Assembly: GCF_017591425.1 (NCBI RefSeq) | Contig: NW_024467083.1 | Location: forward strand, 13,755,001 to 13,819,000 | Source of the DNA: Ochotona curzoniae | Taxonomy: Eukaryota; Chordata; Mammalia; Lagomorpha; Ochotonidae | DNA length: 64,000 nucleotides | Direction of reading: 5' to 3' | Part shown: piece after piece, positions 1 through 12,074 of the stretch | Layout: each line of letters begins with the position of its first letter | How positions within the stretch are numbered: the first letter of the stretch is position 1 | Made by a program: the position numbers and the translations under genes | The notes under the pieces: generated by a model | Told to the model about the DNA's origin: nothing | Database searches by the model: none | Seen by the model: only the letters and a program-made list of their open reading frames with translations

Positions 1-3000
1 GGAATATAGTTTTTGAAATAAATCAAGATGGAAGAGAACTGAATACCTCTAAAACAGGAAATACATGAATTCAGGGACACGGACATTGGGTGCTGAATTT
101 CGTATGTGGTAGATTTGTTAAACTAACACTACAAATTGGAGGAATTATATAACATTTTCTCAGCGGGAAAATTAAGAGAAAATATTTTTCAATCCCAAGA
201 AGAATTAGAACCGAAAACAAAACATTAAGATCCTCACATTCACATTAACCTAACGCAGGATCGTATTTGCTTTTGATTCTGGTAACGTAGAAATAACTGA
301 CCAACTAGAATTGCCAAATGCTAACTACATCTTAAGGTATTTAAATTCTCATAATTTAAAATTATAATGTCTATTTATGTTACCATTTTAGGCTTTTTTA
401 TGGAAATCTTGATTGAATTTCAAGGTTATGTAAGAAAATTCTGCATTCACTCTCTAAATTTATATTACTAAAACTGGAACAAAGTATATCAGAAACTTGC
501 TGATACACTAAAAAACACAGTAAAATAAATTATTCAGTATTTAACCATGCTTTAAAATGTTTAAACATTTCAGCTAATCAGAATATGGAACCAAACATTC
601 TTGAACAACCCTCAAATAATTTGAGAGCGCTCCAGATCCACATTTTGAATAAAACTGGGAATTGAACTTCGGCAAAGACATAAAAAAATGAATCACATTT
701 TAATAATATACTGTAATTAGTCAAATATTTTAAAAACCTGTGATTACACATTTTTTACCAATAAAAACACCCTCACTATGAAAAAAAAAAAAGAGAAACA
801 AACCCCTCCCCCCCAAATCCCTCTGATATGAGCAACACAGCGACAAGCCTCTGAGCTAGGGCAGTTTTTATATTAGTTTTCGCACAGAGGGTCTTAGCAC
901 ATGTGCTCCGGGTCTTTACAATCCTCCCAACCAGACAAAACTGAACTGAAACTTGGGGAAAAATGCTACTGGTAGTGTGAAGATGCTTCGTGATGGTCTT
1001 AGTAACCTTCTCATACGGACAGTACTTGATTACACATTTGAATGCTCATTTTACCTCCGTCTGAGAATCATCTGTTACTTGACCTTGATGAACTGTTGAC
1101 CTCTTAGATTCAAACTAATTTTCTGAAGTAACTACCTTTGCTTCTTACAGAAAACCAAAACTGCTTGCGGTAACTCTGAAAAAAATGTTAATTTACTTCA
1201 TTAATGAATCAACTCTAATTATTGTTAGTTTTCAACCATAACTCAAGATTTCCTTGGTGTTTCATAATAATTTTAGTGGAATTTGGCATCACGGGGATCC
1301 TGTTGCATAGTCTCAATAGATGCTGAAATGTACTTTCTTGTGTAATGAAATTTCTAGTCATTTTCATTACTTACTTTATATTTTGTGTATTTTGAACTTT
1401 CTTACAATGAGCATTACTAGAGGAAGGAGTTATTAAAACATGTGATCTTAACTAAAAAGCATGTTCCTTCCCTCCTAACCTTGAGACACTTTCTGACTTT
1501 GAAAGTAAAACCAAGAGTCATGTGGTTGGCATAGCATTTGCTGGGACTTTAATATTTTAATGATAGAAAACTGTATTATCATTAAAAGAAGGAAGAAGCT
1601 ATGCTTGAAGCACATGCTCTCCTGTGATATATCTCAACTTGGAAAGCTGTAGACTCATTAGACTCACAGCGTATGCCTCCCTATGGTTTCATTTACTAGA
1701 TATTGATTTCTGTTCTTCAGTCAGAACTTGGTGAATGCATTCTTTTGCAGTTAATTTTTTTTCCTTTGAAAAATTGCTTTTAATTGTAGAATTTATAAAA
1801 GAGAACAAAGAAACCGTTCCTAGAATTAGGTCATAAAAATCTTCAGCAGGTGGTTGTTGCCACATGGTGGTCAACCTCATGCAATGTGACTTTTGCCAAG
1901 GACTCTGAGTGCAATCCTGCTGAACTAAAGTGCAATTCTTGTGTCAGCTCTGTCCTGTAGAGCAAATCAATCATCAAGTACCCTTTGAGTTCTTGTGGAC
2001 ATTTAAGATTCCAAAGCTTGAATCCAACTTACGTTTACAGAAGAGGCAGGGAGAGCAGCCACTCTCCAGTCCTGTACTCCATCCCAGCGTGCTACGCAAT
2101 AATGACCTGTCAGGAAAGAAGGCTATGTATCCTCACACTGTGAAATATCCTGAGGGACTTTCTTTATGAATTTGAAAAAGATTCAGCAGGGCTCTGGGCA
2201 AGAAATCATGCACACACATTTCAAAAGTGTATCACAATCTTTAAAAAAAATTCAGGGTATGTGATCACTTTGGTGTGTTTTATATGTCCTTTAAAAAAAT
2301 TAGAAAAATGAAAAGGATAGCCTGAAACAGTCTCCTGGCCACAAAGTATTTTCATCTTTTTTTGGAGGGCTTATGATTCAGACATTTATCTTTTTATCTT
2401 TCTAGGATGCTCTTTTCCTTTTAAGTATTCATTGATTTTTTTTTCCATTCATAATGTGGGATCCATTGAAGGGTTGATATGTGTATATTACCTGTGCTAG
2501 AATTAGTTCAGAAACTAAACTCATAGCATTTTAAAGATCTTTTCTAAGCAATCTGATAGTTTCTAATAAACTAATCAATGGCACTTAAGGTTATTTTGTG
2601 TTAATGCCGATCATAAGGAGTGTTTTCTGGGAACACTGACTTATACCTATAAAATAAAACCTGCATAATAATTTACCTGATTCACAGACTCCATGCAGGG
2701 GCTTGATTCCCAGAGATGGAAGTAGTCAGAATATGTATCAAGTGGTGTCACTTGTGGAAAACAACATTAGAATTGAGCAGAAATGTTGAGCTGTGGTACA
2801 GAACCAACATAGCCTTAGGGAATCACACTCAGGAGCTTGAATGGCCCTTTAACGTCAGCCCAATCTGTACCCTCCTGCTTATCCATTAAATGAATCATTC
2901 ATTCATAAATGTGCATGATTCAAGACATATAGTGGAAGAATTCCTAAGGAGTTGCAGGTGACAACCCCTTTCCCGACAGTTTCCTTAGATGCTGGGACAG

Positions 3001-3179
3001 TAAGATTTTCTATTAATGGGATGTGGCTGACACGTTATAATGTTGCAACATCCTGGTTATGAGAACTCCTTCTCTAGAAGGATTGGCTTTCTGAAGCTAG
3101 ATCATTAGGTAGAAAAAGGTATGTCTGAAGGAGTTGACTTGCTTGAGCCTGTTCTTTTGGAAGATGTTCCAAGAAAGAC
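1..3179. other. Unique AT-rich non-coding stretch
   Basis: No gene, RNA or clear repeat was recognised on either strand. Open frames here are short (under 80 codons), lack family resemblance and sit in AT-rich sequence. A short A-run lies at 781-792 and T-rich patches near 1750 and 2430. Old, decayed repeats may be present below what can be recognised by eye. Confidence 0.6.
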
Positions 3180-3510
3180 TTCTTCTTCTTGTTCTTTTAA
3201 ATTACATTGCATTATGTAACACAGTTTCATAGGCTCTAGGATTCCCCCAAACCTTCCCCTGCATGCCCTCCCTCTATGGTGGATTCCTCCACCTTGTTGC
3301 AATATTACAGCTCAAATTCAGTTAAGATTCTTTCTTTGCAAACATATAGCAAGCATTGAGTCCAGCATCTTATTGTTCAGATAAATTCAATGGTTTCTTG
3401 GGGAGACCATCTCTGGTTTGAAGGTAAAGCTGGCAGAATATCGTCCCAATCAATTAAAAGCCCCAATATAACATCAACAACAATTTACAATATTATGAAA
3501 TTAGTTGACA
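3180..3510 (-). mobile_element. L1 3' UTR fragment (type A), antisense
   Basis: On the plus strand this runs from a T-rich start through a pyrimidine-rich block with the words GATTCCCCCAAAC and CTATGGTGGATTCCTCC, then GTCCAGCATCTTATTGTTCAG and GGGGAGACCATCTCTGG. The same word order recurs at 9560-9900 and 59396-59640, also antisense. It is the reverse complement of an L1 3' UTR with its A-rich end at the left. L1-like sequence may continue to about 3870, but only the first 330 bases have a partner in this window. The element is 5' truncated. Confidence 0.7.
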
Positions 3511-3869
3511 TGGTATTGAGTAACCAATATGTTACAACATGCAAGTTTTTAACCACATCCTTTGACTACTTCATTGACATTTCAGTTTTAGTTTACATAC
3601 AGAACCGGCTGCTATACACCTTAAAATGGCTAGAGGGTACTATTCAGCTGTCTCATGTCTATTTTCATTTTAATATTTAGCAGTTTATAGTGTTGAAGCA
3701 TAATTTTGCTGAACTTGGCAGATTTTAGGATAGTCTAAACTGGCTTACAACTCTAACAAGGCATATGCCAGCAGTTGAGATGCAGAACAGTTTTAGGAGG
3801 GGTGTGCAGAGAAATCTTCAATACCCTAGTGAGGAGTAACTAATCTTTGTTTCATACCTAGTAAAATAT

Positions 3870-4137
3870 ATGTGAAACCATGCTGACCATTTCCTGTCTG
3901 GTTCTAAGCTTTCCTTGTTTTCTGGAAAGACCCCTTCTTATCAGAGAGTGTCTGACAAGGACCACACAGCCTGAGCCAGATAGTTGAATGAAGAGGTGTC
4001 TTGCCTGAGCAATAAGAATTCCCCCTGAGCCCCTTACTCTGTGTCCTGTATGGATGTTGCAAGCAGGAAGAACACTCCAGCTCCTCCTGTTTTTCTATCC
4101 TATGCATCCCCTACTAACTTTGACTATTAAAAACTCT
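3870..4137. other. Possible decayed LTR-like sequence
   Basis: Composition shifts here to short words of the kind seen in old LTRs, such as GCCCCTTACTCTGTG and a TATTAAAAACTCTGG motif at 4126-4139. Nothing was matched to a named family. The call rests on word style and on two AATAAAACTT motifs further right (4676 and 4986). Confidence 0.2.
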
Positions 4138-4262
4138 GGCAAGGGATATCCCATATATGTCTGGGTTTATGTTGCAGCTGTTCCACTTCTAATTAAGTTC
4201 CCTGCTAATTGCCTGGAAAGCAGCAGAAAATGGCCCAATTGCTTGAAAATTTGCCACCAGAG
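4138..4262 (+). repeat. Old C-SINE fragment, central part
   Basis: This keeps the central order of the lagomorph C-SINE: a degraded CCCATAT box, GGTTTATGTTGCAGCTG, TCCACTTC, then CCTGGAAAGCAGCAGAAAAT and GGCCCAATTGCTTG. Head and tail are gone and divergence is high, so it is one of the oldest SINE copies here. Confidence 0.55.
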
Positions 4263-4339
4263 AATTCAAGTGGGTGGTGCAAACATTTCCCAGTCATTTT
4301 TTAATAGATTGAGAGACTACCACTAGGGAACATCTTCCC

Positions 4340-4505
4340 ATATAAGGGGGCCATCAGGGGATGCTTAAAATCCTAAGAACCTTTTGAATATAATTGTTAT
4401 AATATATGGGAAAGCAGTGGGAGGAGTGAGGGAAGAAGGATTAGGAAGAAGGGGGAGGGTAAGGGGAATACTTGAATCTAAGTAACTGTATGATGAAAAA
4501 TAAAA
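4340..4505 (+). mobile_element. Probable L1 3' tail, purine-rich
   Basis: A long purine tract (GGGAGGAGTGAGGGAAGAAG and following) leads into AACTGTATGATGAAAAATAA and an A-rich end. This resembles the 3' ends at 19.7 kb and 50.8 kb, which finish with a polypurine stretch, AAACTGTATC and A-rich triplets. No coding part is attached. Homology to the other copies is partial, so the subfamily is uncertain. Confidence 0.4.
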
Positions 4506-4517
4506 AGTCAAACCAAA

Positions 4518-4557
4518 CCAACAAAGCAAACAAAAACAAACAAACAAACAAAACCCA
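4518..4557. repeat. (CAAA)n microsatellite
   Basis: Imperfect CAAA/CAAAAA repeats directly follow the A-rich tail of the preceding L1-like fragment, which is the usual origin of such tracts. Confidence 0.75.
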
Positions 4558-4794
4558 TACAAACCTTTTGGTGTCTCTCCCTGTATCATTTCAAGAAGCG
4601 ACTCATCTTCTAGCCCTCTCTAGAGAGCTGTTTTCTCCTTTGCTCATTTTTCCCAATTGCCTGGTAACTTTGCAAATAAAACTTCTCAGCAACTGATTTG
4701 TGACTTTTTATTCTGTATGAAGATGAGGAAAAACCCACCAAGCTTTGCCAGTCCAAGATCTGGATCAAGATCCTGACTTCATTCATCCAGGCCA
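4558..4794. other. Possible LTR 3' end (R/U5-like)
   Basis: The segment CCTGGTAACTTTGCAAATAA followed by AACTTCTCAGC has the look of an LTR poly(A) signal and R region. A similar GGAAATAAAACTTTTCTC lies at 4983-5000. No flanking TG...CA ends, primer site or gag/pol sequence was found, so this remains weak. Confidence 0.25.
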
Positions 4795-4898
4795 TTCAGT
4801 TGAGGCCATTCCAGGAGTGAATCAGCAGAAAGACCACCTCTGTCTTCCCCTCCCTCTGTAACTCTGACTTTCAAACAAGTAAATGTATGTTTTAAAAG
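4795..4898 (+). repeat. C-SINE 3' fragment
   Basis: This carries only the right end of the element: GGCCATTCCAGGAGTGAATC, a CT-rich box, TCTGTAACTCTGACTTTCAA and an A-rich end. The TCTGTAACTCTGACTTT variant differs from the TATATCTGACTTT of the younger copies and indicates an older subtype. Confidence 0.7.
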
Positions 4899-6224
4899 AA
4901 AATATACAGCCCTGACAATCTCTTTTCACTGGGCAACCCTTTCAGCAAACCATACCTCCCCACTCTCCTATATTTGTCACAGGGAAATAAAACTTTTCTC
5001 TGAACAACTTCCACTTAAAGATGACTATCTGGCAACACTCCAGGCCAATGGAACCTTTGTGTTTTCCTTGTACTTTCCCCTTTTAATTTTAGCTATGGAA
5101 ATGACTTTTTGATTTCATGACTGAAATCTAATTCAAACCAGTTTGTTCTTTAATTACAAAGCAATATATTTTACATATATTTTACTGACTAGGTAATTAA
5201 TTTGTATTTTGTATTTCCTAGTCTTGTACAGATTTTTTGAATTTGAAAGTTACAATTTTTGAATGAAAGCAGATATTAAAATCACAAGAAAATTGCTAGA
5301 ATATAGAAAAACATGGCCATCATTATCAAACTTCATGAGTCCCAAAGGGATCTTCCTTTATCTCATTTTCATCAATGCAGTTAAATGATAGACAGACGCA
5401 GAGTGAAAATATGAAAAATTAAACGTAAAAAATATTGTATCCTTGCTCTGCTCATCATAAAGCAAGCTAGCTAAATAATGTGAGGAAAGGTAGCAGAGGA
5501 AAATTCCTTATATACAAAAAAGGAACTGAAATTATAAAAATAATCTACTTATTGTTGGAACGTTTCACATTTTATCTATCATATGAGATTGTCACTGAAA
5601 TATTTCATGCTTAAATCTAATCATGCATGAAGTAGATTACCATTTTTCTTATGGCATATGTAATTCTCCACAATGTCTTTATTCAGTAAGTCCCTGAAGG
5701 TATGGATGATAACCTGGCAGGTTTTTAATAAGTAATAATAATTTTTCAGTAATGAAGGAAATTCTCAGGAGATGAGTAGCTAGAAGCAGCCTTAACTTTA
5801 ATTTCCAAGTCCACAGGGTGAAATAACATTGATGGAAATGATGAAATCTAGAGACAAAGTAGCTTGAGTGCAAGCAAGATAAAATGGGTAGAGGGTAAAG
5901 ATACTTTTAGTTTTGGGCATATTGCATTTGAAGTTGCATGACAAATCCAAGGAAAGATATAAGACACAGGGGATCAGAAGGAAAGGGTCATGGCTGTCTG
6001 GGTAGAGCGTTTGCTTTCCCTTAGAGTCTCTTGAGTTGGAACACAAAACAACAAGTTTGTAGGAAGAAGATGAGGAGACTGTAACCAGAGCAGTGAAGAG
6101 GCAATGAGCTATATTGGGAAAATTTATATAGTTTGGCAGAAAAATAATTGTCCAGAGTTCCAGATCAACCAATGGTAACTTAATGTTGAATCATCTTTCT
6201 AATCCTCAATATCTTTGTTATTAA
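4899..6224. other. Non-coding stretch, no clear feature
   Basis: Apart from an LTR-like AATAAAACTT at 4986 nothing is recognisable. A 124-codon open frame lies on the minus strand at 5798-6172. It resembles no family I know and has no splice context or conserved motif, so I do not call it a gene. Confidence 0.5.
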
Positions 6225-7545
6225 AAATGAGAATATCACAACCAACTAATCACTACAACAAGGAGCACTTGTGGGTAGCAATTTGATATATTAAGAATCC
6301 CCCACTTCCTTGATGTATTCCTCAGTTAACTCTAGGTTTGGCAAGGCCTTTGCTCCTTTGCAGGGGAGACTTCAGTAATTTTCACTGTTGCTCTGTCTCT
6401 TCTTTTGCTCTTGGCCATTGTGCTTCTGGTTAGCAATTTCATCTCCTTTGGGCAGATTTCTAAGCTATGTTACTCAGAAGCCTACAGTTCGATTTTACTT
6501 ATTTCAGCTGTTACCCTGTTCTTTGTTTACAGTCACTTGTGCCACTCCCTCCAGTGAGTTTCAGGTCTGAACTCTTGTGCTGGGTTTCTACCATGGTCTC
6601 CCTAGTCCAAGTTCCTGATTCATCACTCCCTACCTCCTGTGATCACCTGCTACAGCTGCACTGTTGTCTGTACAATCTTTCTCCCACTTAACAGTGGCTG
6701 TTAGGTCTGAGGGTCACCTGGACCTATTTTGACCATTGTGATGCCAAAGTCAGTATTATTTTATCTGTGGGACCAGTGTCATGAACTGAGCTGGCAGTGA
6801 GTTCCCCGACAGCTCAGTGCATGCACCATCTGTTGCTGTCCCTGTAGACTCAAAGCCTTTGCCACACTGTACAAAGCCTTTGCCACACTGTACAAAGCCT
6901 TTGCCACACTGATGTGCCACTGGTGTATGTCTGCTTTCTGTTAGATCTGGGGGATACATGGACCTATTTTGGGTGGAATCTATGGGATGCCATATTGGTA
7001 CAATGCACTGAGCCAGAAATGAGTTTGCTCCCAGTTTAGTGCATGCATAGTTCCCATCCCACAGCCTTTGCCTCCTTTTAAAATGATATTCCTAATAAAA
7101 TGGTGGGGGTCTGGGCTGTCAAATCCACCCTGTTCTCACATAGCATGTTTGACATCTGGCGCTCTGTTTGATCCTGGCTAAATTAAACAAATCAATAGTA
7201 TGGGCAGCTCTTTGCCTGGGTTCTTCTGCTGATCTCCTGGTGAACTCTCTTTTCCATTGATGGAGATCTGGTGCTCACTGACTGCCACTGGATTTCAGAT
7301 CACCACTCACTGACTACCACCGGAGTCATTTCAACATCACACTGTTGTCTCTGCTGCTTTTCTGTGTCCACCCGTCTCTAGGTGTCCCTCTGCATCTGTT
7401 CTCTTGGCCTGTTCTCTCCTATTTCCTGGAATGTGCCCTCTCTGCTTTACCCTGGCTAATGATTCTCCTTCTGCTTAAATGTGTCCTTATCCTATTGCAC
7501 CATCTTGATTCTCCCCAAAACTTGTTTCTTTTCTTTCTTGGCTGA
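6225..7545 (-). mobile_element. L1 5' end: 5' UTR plus ORF1 start, antisense
   Basis: Read on the minus strand from 7545, the element opens near 7512 with GGGAGAATCAAGATGGTGC, a typical mammalian L1 start (AAGATGG). It runs through about 1.1 kb of 5' UTR to an ATG at 6418 followed by a basic N-terminus (MAKSKRRDRATVKITE), as expected for L1 ORF1. The first 180 bases match 19232-19412 word by word. Inside the 5' UTR are two diverged tandem units, one containing CACCTGGACCTATTTTG (from 6716) and the other ACATGGACCTATTTTG (from 6955). They recall monomeric L1 promoters. ORF1 decays after about 30 codons and the rest of the L1 is missing, the reverse of the usual 5' truncation. Confidence 0.65.
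6851..6911. repeat. Three 21 bp tandem repeats in L1 5' UTR
   Basis: The unit CAAAGCCTTTGCCACACTGT plus A occurs three times without interruption, the last copy ending in GA instead of GTA. It lies inside the minus-strand L1 5' UTR and looks like a recent local expansion. Confidence 0.9.
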
Positions 7546-9012
7546 CAGACCTTATCAAGAAACAAGAAACAAGTATGGGTCCAGCATAAGCATACAGAGG
7601 AATAAGGAAGGCTGCTCTAAGAATATGAATGAGTGAAAGCTAGCAGGTGAATGCTCATGAAACCTTACAGATTTAACAAGTCAATTATTTTATTTGGATT
7701 ATTTCCTCATCTCAACTTTGTCAACTGTAATTTACCCTTCTTTATAATCCAATTGATTCTAATTTAACTAATTTCAATGAGCGTTTCTTATGATCTGAAT
7801 GTGTTGTAACAGATATGAGGATCAGACAGTATATTAGAATTAGTATCTATTTTCAGATCATTTGTCATCTGTGTTAGGGAGATTACAAGACAAGGAAGGG
7901 GAATCACATTCTAATTTGCATAATATAGATAAATGGAATAAAACTGGATAACAGAAGTTACTGTGGCCACACCTTCAAAATGACAGGTTCAGACAAATCA
8001 GAGGCCATGGAAGATGAATGGGATTCTGTGTGGAAAGAATATTTGGAAAACCATGAAGGGAGATTGCTCCTGGCATCTATATGCGTTGGGGTTGCAGGAT
8101 GTAACAGAGCAGAGATGTGCTCCCAGTTCAAAAGCAAAATTAAAATAGTGTCCTTGCCTCAGGTGGGAAAACACTCTTGTAATGAATAAATGATGGTAGT
8201 CATGGATTTTCTATTTAAGTAAACGATGGATGAATTACTTAATAAGCAGTCTGTCTATAGAAAAAGTTTGGTTTCTTATCACATATCCTCCACACAGATA
8301 GGCAAGTATTTGCATAGAAATGAGTTGACTTGGGAAAGGGCAGAAAAGGAGGAAAACAGAAAGAGTTGATGGAGATGGCAAGAGAGTGCACAAGAAAATA
8401 TCCATATGGATTTGTTTAATAAGACTCTATTCCACTTGCGCTGTGTGATGCCTTTGGCAATTTAGTCTGTGTGTCTAACTCACATCCAAGTCATTTTAGC
8501 TAAGGAGAGGAAAATATAATTCAAAAGAGGAGTAATGAGTGTTTTGTATCTAGAAATTCATCCCATAAAGTCTTAAAAGAAAATGACACACACTGACATT
8601 TGAAATAAGTGGATTTTTATCTAGGAAATCTAAAGTAGATTCTAAAAGAAGAAATTTTCCTTATTCAGAATATGAGCAGAATTTTAATGTTTCATTTCTT
8701 ACTAATTCCTAACTTTTAAAATAAGATGTTACATAGGGCACCTTTCTTTTCTAGCAATCCTATCTAGTTGAAACTAAAGTTATTGTCTCTAGAGAATTTT
8801 TTCAAATGAGGAATCACTCCAGGCTTCATTTCATTCATCTTGTCTTTAATACATATATTTGCTGTTATCCAGTATTGTCTACAAGTAAACATAATCTAAA
8901 TACTTAATAAATATTCAGAGATATTCACAGGAATATTTTGAAGTATAATGAACATATTATCAACATAGTTTTCGAACTTCTAAATTTCAGGATTGTAGAT
9001 AAGAAAACTTTT
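7546..9012. other. Unique AT-rich stretch
   Basis: No repeat or gene was recognised. A 69-codon frame at 7980-8189 (+) has a plausible acidic start but no recognisable domain, no splice signals that pair and no upstream promoter. It is treated as chance. Confidence 0.5.
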
Positions 9013-9359
9013 AAAGTGCTAGTACTCTGGAGCCTGGGATGATGGGCTAATGTCTAAATCCTCACTTTGAATATTCCAGGAGCCCACATGGATGTCTGTG
9101 ACATCACTGCTGTTCCACACTCATCCAGCTCCCTGCCTGTGGTCTGGGAAAACAGTGGAGGACAGTCCAAAGCCTTGGGACCCTGCACCCACATGGGAGA
9201 CCTGAAAGAAGAACCTGGCTTTGTATTGGCTCAGTCTGGTTGTTGCAGCCATTTAGGGAGTGAACCAGTGGATGGAAGACCATTCTGTTTCTTTTCCCTA
9301 TAAGTATGCCTTTCCAACAACAGCAACAACAAAATTTTTAGAAAAGTGCTTGTACTCTG
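9013..9359 (+). repeat. C-SINE, nearly full length, with TSD
   Basis: The element at 9030-9342 carries all C-SINE blocks in order: a degraded head, CCCACATGGATG, CATCCAGCTCCCTGCCTGTG, GGGACCCTGCACCCACATGG, GTTGCAGCCATTTAGGGAGT and an A-rich CAA tail. The flanks AAAGTGCTAGTACTCTG (9013-9029) and AAAGTGCTTGTACTCTG (9343-9359) form a 17 bp target-site duplication with one mismatch. The copy is of medium age. Confidence 0.9.
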
Positions 9360-9559
9360 AAGAACATACCACTGAATCTGTCACATTAGGGTAAAGCTAA
9401 TCAGCGAGTCCAGAGCTGTCACCCTATTCCTAAAAATATGATGCCAAGTATGCAGATTATTTTACCTCAAAGGAAATCAGAAGCTGCTGAAAGAGGCTTC
9501 CTTGGTAGCTATCTGTTTAAAGTGTGGACCCCAAAGGAGTAAATAAAAGGACTCAGGTC

Positions 9560-9900
9560 CCTTTTCTTTTTTTAAATTATTTTTAAGTTATTATTATTTT
9601 AATTACATTATATTATGTGACACAGATCTATAGGCAGTGGGATTCCCACCACCCCTCCCCTTACCCTCCCCCCATGGTGGGTTCCTCCCCCCCGTTGCGT
9701 AACCACAGTTCAAGTTTAGTTGAGATCCCTTCATTGCAAGCATGCACCAAGCATAGAGTCCAGCATATTATTGTCCAGTCAAGTTCAGCGGCTTCTTAGG
9801 GAGACCCTCCGCGATCCAAAGGCAAAGCCAACAAAGCGAAATCCCAGTCAATTAAAAGCCCCAACACAACATCAGCAACAATATATAATGTCATGTCCCT
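9560..9900 (-). mobile_element. L1 3' UTR fragment (type A), antisense
   Basis: It begins with a T-rich tract and TTACATTATATTATGTGACA, then GATTCCCACCACCCCTCCCC, CCATGGTGGGTTCCTCC, GTCCAGCATATTATTGTCCA and CAATTAAAAGCCCCAACACA. This is the cleanest type A copy here and probably the youngest of the three. It is 5' truncated, with no ORF2 sequence attached. Confidence 0.8.
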
Positions 9901-11841
9901 TTTCTGAGATTCCCTGAGCTGAGTTACCACAGGAAAAAAGACGATTATGTCAGCACACCTGCACAGCCTTTTCTCACTTACCATTGTCCTTTGTTTCTGT
10001 CTCATACATAATCATGGATGAAATATGGCCCATTCTGTTGAACAAGATGTCTTCAACCCAGGCCACTTTAGGCTCTTTGAATCTATTGAATTCCTCTAAA
10101 AATAATTTAATGTTCATCCCTTATTCCTTCCCATCTCTGTAGAAAACAGCAGATACCTTTCTGAATAATCCTCAGCTAGCAGGGAACCATACTACGGTGA
10201 ATTCTCCGTGTTGTTTTTTTTTTTATTTGCCCAATAAACTCATGAGTCTTTTGTATATTTAGTCTTTGTCAATTAATTCCAGGATAATTTTAGAAAGCAA
10301 ATGGAAACTTCCCTATCTAGCTTACCAGTTAGAAGCTGATATTTCCTAAACAACTTCAATTATGTAGGCCAACTACTCAATTTGCAAAACAAACACTGGA
10401 AATATTTCTAAAAGAGTTCAATACAGAGCTTTTCCTCTTCCCAGCCTTTAAATGTCTAAAAAGCTGTAAACTAAATACTAAACAGCAATGGTTAATATCA
10501 GGTTTTGTAGTCAGGTACATTTGACGTCCAAGTTTCTCACTAAAGCAGAATATAACTTTATAGTCAAACAAATATAGTCATTCTTTCTAAAACATGAGAG
10601 TAAATGAGATAAACATGCACTATTACCATACATAGCAAGTAGTAAAAGCTATTTGTGTATTTACACTGCAACTTATGTTTATGTTTAAGGCTTGATGTGA
10701 TACACAAATTATGTATTTATATATTTAATCTGTAGTATAAGACATTATCAATTAATGTTCTAAAGGAATAAATTGAAGTAGCATTCTGAAATTTTTCTGA
10801 CTTCCTATGTTACATTGTTCAGTAATCTGTGATATTTAGGAAGCGTTTGGTCTGTGGAATGGGAAGGGGCAAATTGCTCATACATAAAAAAATACTTGGT
10901 AGTAAAAATGATTTATTAATAGGTAGTCTCAAAATGTAGGTTCTAAGTTGAAATATCTAAAAATATCCACCAATATAAAGCCAATATAAATCTATCTTTT
11001 GTATATAAAAGCATTTCAAATTTCTCACTGTGTCACCATAATTATTTAAGTATTATACACTTAGATTTTAGTGAAGATAAAAGTTATACTTCATTACAGA
11101 ACAAATAAATATTAGGTTAAATATATTTGCAAATATATGATAAATTTATATGTAGATTTTATTTATTGAAAATAAGAAATATACTTAGTTTGCATATATA
11201 AATGTATTTACCTCTATTTTAATATTATATTTAATACTAATAACTTGATACGCCTTTTCCCTAGTCTTTGTCAGTTTATTTATGCATTCATTTAATTTGT
11301 ATTTATCTTATCTATGAGCAAACACATGCAGCTTCAAAGTGTATTAAATAATACAAAGTAATGTTTATAAACAAAGTTGCAACATTATTAATACCTGCTA
11401 TTTTGAAATTATTGGTGAATATCTTTGAAGTTGTCAGGACTGCAGAAACATTTATGTCATCTCAGCAGATGGTGAATTATTTAAGTATACAAACAAAACA
11501 CATTTGTTCCTCTCAGTCACTTCACAATAAGAAGAGAAACTTCAATCCACCAACTAGTACTAGTTTTAATAAGCTGGCAGCAATTCAGATTTTTATCCAT
11601 TTGTAGAGATGATGGCATCTGATTCATACTATAATATTTTGATGATTTTCTTCTAATTTTCTCAACTGTACAATCACTGCAGATGATAGCCTCTTTGGAA
11701 TCCATTTAGAACACATTTCTTCTACATTTCTTTCTTTTGTTTCTTTGTTTCAGAAACTTTGGCTTGACTAGGAATGTTGAAGCTATTCTGACACAATTTT
11801 GATTACTTTGTAATGTCTTCATTTATAAAATCCTCTTTCTT
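9901..11841. other. Unique, very AT-rich stretch
   Basis: There is no recognised feature. A T-run lies at 10206-10220. The region 10600-11350 is extremely AT-rich with many TATA-like words, which carry no promoter meaning in this context. Confidence 0.6.
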
Positions 11842-11905
11842 TTTAAAGATTTATTTATTTATTTTATTATAAAGTCAGATATACAGCGAGGAGGAGATTT
11901 TTATA
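11842..11905 (-). repeat. C-SINE 3' end only, antisense
   Basis: TTTTTAAAGATTTATTTATT, then AAAGTCAGATATACAG and GAGGAGGAGA: this is the reversed A-rich tail and last 40 bases of a C-SINE. The rest is absent, so it is a strongly 5'-truncated insertion. Confidence 0.8.
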
Positions 11906-12074
11906 ATTTCTATTTATGTATCCTTATGCTGAGATTTAAGTAAAATTATGAGGCATTAAGAGCAGAGAAACTCAAATGCAAATATGATGCTTTGAAATGA
12001 GATTTTTGGAGTGTTAGGATGAGATAAGATGGTTGAGAAGAGTCTCCATGACTGCCTCTTCATTATAAAAGAAT

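Noticed and set aside
6756..6959. Minus-strand frame with repeated CGKGF, reminiscent of C2H2 zinc-finger linkers
   Set aside because: The repeats come from a 21 bp tandem expansion in an L1 leader. The His pairs and the 28-residue finger spacing are absent.
7980..8189. 69-codon frame with acidic start
   Set aside because: No homology recognised, no splice or promoter context, and the length is expected by chance in 64 kb.
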